DNA from: Nitrospirota bacterium
GTDB taxonomy: Bacteria; Nitrospirota; CAKKRA01; 9FT-COMBO-42-15
NCBI GenBank assembly: GCA_023248415.1
Contig: JAHFEP010000120.1
Location: 1 to 8,392, forward strand
Reading direction: 5' to 3'
Length of the DNA: 8,392 nucleotides
A program made the translations under genes and the position numbers. Every line of letters starts with the position of its first letter. Positions within the stretch are counted from its first letter, which is position 1. The notes beneath the pieces were generated by a model. That model was not told the DNA's origin. It searched no databases and saw nothing but the letters and a program-made list of their open reading frames with translations. Below, piece after piece: positions 6,581 to 8,392 of this stretch.

Positions 6581-6675
6581 CATTACTGCGAAAGCAGGAA
6601 TCCATGTTCTTTCTTTTGTAGGGACATGGTATGCCATGTCCCTACTTCTGGATTCGCGTTTGCACGGGAATGACG
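6581..6675. repeat. Imperfect inverted repeat with an internal insertion-like palindrome
   Basis: The left arm begins CATTACTGCGAAAGCAGG (from 6581) and ends GAATCCA (6598-6604); the latter pairs perfectly with TGGATTC (6649-6655). The rest of the right arm (6656-6672) matches the complement of the left arm at 10 of 17 positions and ends in GGGAATGACG. The arms resemble the dispersed repeat of the type CTGGATTC...GCGGGAATGACG found in many environmental bacterial genomes, here seen as a diverged copy. It fills most of the gap between the response regulator and the hydrolase. No gene is seen in it. Confidence 0.6.
6618..6645. repeat. Perfect 12-bp palindrome with 4-nt loop, nested in the larger inverted repeat
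   Basis: GTAGGGACATGG (6618-6629) and CCATGTCCCTAC (6634-6645) are exact reverse complements around TATG. RNA from either strand would fold into a very stable hairpin. There is no T-run directly after it on the + strand, so it is not a typical intrinsic terminator, although it could weaken read-through or stabilise the upstream mRNA end. Similar GTAGGG...CCCTAC palindromes occur as short dispersed elements in other bacteria. Confidence 0.8.
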
Positions 6676-6699
6676 AATAAGGCATTTGGTAATTAGTCT

Positions 6700-7587
6700 A
6701 TGAACTCCAAACTTTACATTCTCTTACTTTTTTTACTCATAGGGACATACGGCTGCTATATTTTTTACATAAATTATGCCTTATCAAAGAGCATTAAAAG
6801 ATTGGATATTGATAGCGCCACAGGCCTGATAAAAGGCATAGGCCCGTTTGAATTTAAAAAAGGGGATACAGGGGCGCTCATGATTCACGGATACACAGGC
6901 ACATCAAGGGAGATGCTTCCATTAGCAAGATACCTTTCAGAACGCAATATCAGCTCTTACGGCATCCTGCTTCCCGGGCATGGCAGCACGCCAAGGGAGC
7001 TGAAAAAAACAACAAAAGAGGATTGGTATAGGGCAGCAGAGAATGAGCTGAAAAGAATGAAGAAGGAATATAAAACGGTCTATATAGTTGGCTTTTCCAT
7101 TGGAAGCGCTATTGCAATTAAGCTTGCAGCAAATCATCAGGTAGACGGTATAGCGCTTCTAAGCCCTGCTGTATATTTAAAGAAAAAAGAAAAAGACATT
7201 CTTTCATCTGAAAACCAAATAAAACTTCTCAATCTTTTTTTCTTTTATTCCTATATAAAAAAGCCTCATCCGCCTGATGTAAAAGACCCAAGCGTAGATG
7301 AGAGTAATCCATTCTATGAATTTTATCCTGTAAATACCCTTAAACATCTTATTGATACTATGAAAGAAGCAAGGGAATCATTGCCAAAAATAACCTGCCC
7401 TATACTTGTTATGCAATCTAAAGGCGATATAGACCTCTCTGGAGAAGGGCCGGAATATATCTATAAAAATGCGGCATCAGCAGACAAAAAGGTTGTGTGG
7501 CTTGAACGTTCAGGCCACATAATAATGCTGGACTATGATAGTGAGAAGGTAAATGAGGAGGTGTACAAATTCATTGCTAAACGCTGA
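6700..7587 (+). CDS. Membrane-anchored alpha/beta hydrolase, carboxylesterase (Est30-like)
   Basis: Probable serine ester hydrolase of 295 residues. An N-terminal hydrophobic segment (about 4-26, LYILLLFLLIGTYGCYIFY) has no clear cleavage site and looks like a membrane anchor. It could be read as a lipobox-like stretch around Cys19, but the fit is poor. The hydrolase fold runs from about 48: oxyanion-hole motif HGYTG (63-67), nucleophile elbow GFSIG with Ser133, probable acid Asp243 in SKGD, and His273 in SGHIIMLD. The order and the SGH-x3-LD motif resemble Geobacillus Est30-type carboxylesterases, which lack the anchor. The substrate is unknown; short acyl esters are the family norm. The ATG at 6700 has only a weak, distant AAGG, so the start is moderately sure. 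Its end overlaps the next gene, suggesting translational coupling to a cytochrome-biogenesis protein, although no functional link is known. Confidence 0.85.
   Translation: MNSKLYILLLFLLIGTYGCYIFYINYALSKSIKRLDIDSATGLIKGIGPFEFKKGDTGALMIHGYTGTSREMLPLARYLSERNISSYGILLPGHGSTPRELKKTTKEDWYRAAENELKRMKKEYKTVYIVGFSIGSAIAIKLAANHQVDGIALLSPAVYLKKKEKDILSSENQIKLLNLFFFYSYIKKPHPPDVKDPSVDESNPFYEFYPVNTLKHLIDTMKEARESLPKITCPILVMQSKGDIDLSGEGPEYIYKNAASADKKVVWLERSGHIIMLDYDSEKVNEEVYKFIAKR
7556..7563 (+). promoter_or_regulatory. Strong Shine-Dalgarno deciding a TTG start for the CcsA-family gene
   Basis: AGGAGGTG matches the 16S rRNA tail closely and lies 10 nt before TTG 7574. The in-frame ATG at 7553 directly precedes this site and so has no ribosome binding site of its own that fits, making TTG 7574 the better start. 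The site lies inside the hydrolase coding region, as expected for translationally coupled genes. Confidence 0.65.
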
Positions 7588-8377
7588 ACAGTCTTTAATC
7601 ACATATTATGTTGCCATTGGCTGTTATCTTGTCGGGACAATCTCTTATATTGACCATCTTTTATCCAAAAGAAAGGCCTCTTACATAATCGGCTTTTCAT
7701 CAATTGCAGCAGGGCTATTATTCCACACAGTCTTTTTTGCCTACAGGTGGTCTGCTTCAGGCCATGCGCCATTTGTAGGGCTTTTTGAATCGCTCTCCTT
7801 TTTTGCATGGTCAATTTGCCTTTCATATTTGATAATAGAGTTTATCTATAAAGAAAAATCCATTGGCGGCCTTGTGATGCCTGTAATGCTGATTATGGGA
7901 TTTTTAGCTCTCCTTCCGCCAAAAGGCATAACACCAAAGATACCAGTATTAAACACCCTTTGGTTTGAGGTGCATGTTGCGGCATCATTCTTAAGCTATG
8001 CCCTGTTCGCAGTTGCCTTTTCAATGGGCATTGCAATACTTGTAATAAAACCGCACACAAGACTTCAGATGCTGTCAAAGAAGGTTTTGGATAATATCTC
8101 ATATAATGCAATCCTCTGGGGATTTGTATTGTTTTCAGCAGGCATGATAAGCGGCGGCATCTGGTCATTTTATGCATGGGGCACATATCTCTTGTGGACG
8201 CCAAAAGAAATCTGGTCTCTGATTATCTGGATATACTATGCCGGAATCCTTCACGCATGGCTTATCAGGGAATGGCAAAAGGAGCGCATTGCCTATTTAA
8301 ACATAATCGGTTTTATCATTGTCCTTTTTACCTATGTTGGTGTTGGTCTCCTGATGAAAAGCTCACACCAGTTTTAA
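7574..8377 (+). CDS. ccsA: CcsA/HemX-family integral membrane protein, cytochrome c biogenesis (variant WWD motif)
   Basis: Polytopic inner-membrane protein of 267 residues with about eight hydrophobic segments. CcsA proteins of System II carry heme across the membrane and attach it to apocytochromes; HemX relatives act near heme synthesis. Family hallmarks: His51 in a membrane segment (LLFHTVFF), His134 in LWFEVHVAASFLSY, the tryptophan-rich region WGTYLLWTPKEIWSL (from Trp202), His227 in GILHAW, and a terminal SSHQF with His265. The classic signature WGxxWxWD is altered: Leu206 replaces the second Trp and Thr209 replaces Asp. Start TTG 7574 is chosen from the Shine-Dalgarno at 7556-7563 and overlaps the hydrolase end by 14 nt; ATG 7553 would add seven residues. 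The last 15 bases of the window hold no assignable feature. Such genes often precede hemA, so a heme operon may follow, but this is not visible. CcsA versus HemX function is undecided. Confidence 0.85.
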   Translation: MLNAEQSLITYYVAIGCYLVGTISYIDHLLSKRKASYIIGFSSIAAGLLFHTVFFAYRWSASGHAPFVGLFESLSFFAWSICLSYLIIEFIYKEKSIGGLVMPVMLIMGFLALLPPKGITPKIPVLNTLWFEVHVAASFLSYALFAVAFSMGIAILVIKPHTRLQMLSKKVLDNISYNAILWGFVLFSAGMISGGIWSFYAWGTYLLWTPKEIWSLIIWIYYAGILHAWLIREWQKERIAYLNIIGFIIVLFTYVGVGLLMKSSHQF

Positions 8378-8392
8378 GCCTTACGGTTCAGT

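Noticed and set aside
6581..6675. CRISPR array or small RNA in the intergenic repeat
   Set aside because: There is only one copy of each arm, inverted rather than direct, and no spacers; no promoter or T-run supports an independent RNA gene.
6553..6699. Sigma54 promoter for the hydrolase, driven by the NtrC-type regulator
   Set aside because: I looked for GG-N10-GC with TGGCAC/TTGC flanks ahead of the hydrolase, and also ahead of the cytochrome, Crp/Fnr and kinase 1 genes, and found no convincing match.

Overview
The window reads as chromosomal DNA of a Gram-negative, probably anaerobic or microaerophilic bacterium. The clues are a B12-dependent (class II) ribonucleotide reductase, an exported c-type cytochrome, a sensor kinase with a periplasmic heme-c motif, and System II (CcsA-type) cytochrome biogenesis. 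Codon use is AT-leaning and rich in AGG and ATA, which resembles Nitrospirota or Desulfuromonadia-like genomes. This placement is an impression from gene content, and the sequence alone does not settle it. All supported genes are on the + strand.

Layout. Positions 2-316 are the C-terminal end of nrdJ. A good sigma70-type promoter (335-364) follows and drives a small monoheme cytochrome c (492-842), which ends at a long hairpin terminator (869-933) resembling a dispersed palindromic repeat. A Crp/Fnr-family regulator follows (971-1657). A compact signalling operon comes next. Sensor kinase 1 (1715-3280) has a periplasmic CxxCH heme motif and an intact phosphoacceptor His. Sensor kinase 2 (3284-5176) has a Cache-like sensor but Glu where the phosphoacceptor His should be. 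The third gene is an NtrC-type sigma54 activator (5191-6552). A 147-bp gap holds a palindrome nested inside a second, imperfect inverted repeat. The last two genes overlap: a membrane-anchored alpha/beta hydrolase (6700-7587) and a CcsA/HemX-family cytochrome-biogenesis protein (7574-8377).

How the parts may work together. Kinase 1 needs covalent heme attachment in the periplasm, as does the neighbouring cytochrome, and the CcsA-family protein belongs to the machinery that makes such attachments. A reasonable inference is that the two kinases form one input module to the single response regulator: kinase 1 senses redox state or a heme ligand, kinase 2 senses a small molecule through its Cache domain, and kinase 2 cannot autophosphorylate in the usual way. 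Kinase 2 would then act through kinase 1, for example as a heterodimer, or as a DivL-like allosteric pseudokinase. No convincing sigma54 promoter is visible in the window, so the regulator's targets probably lie elsewhere.

The most notable observations are the His-to-Glu replacement in kinase 2, its pairing with a heme-c kinase, the apparently leaderless start of kinase 1, and the altered WWD motif of the CcsA-family protein.
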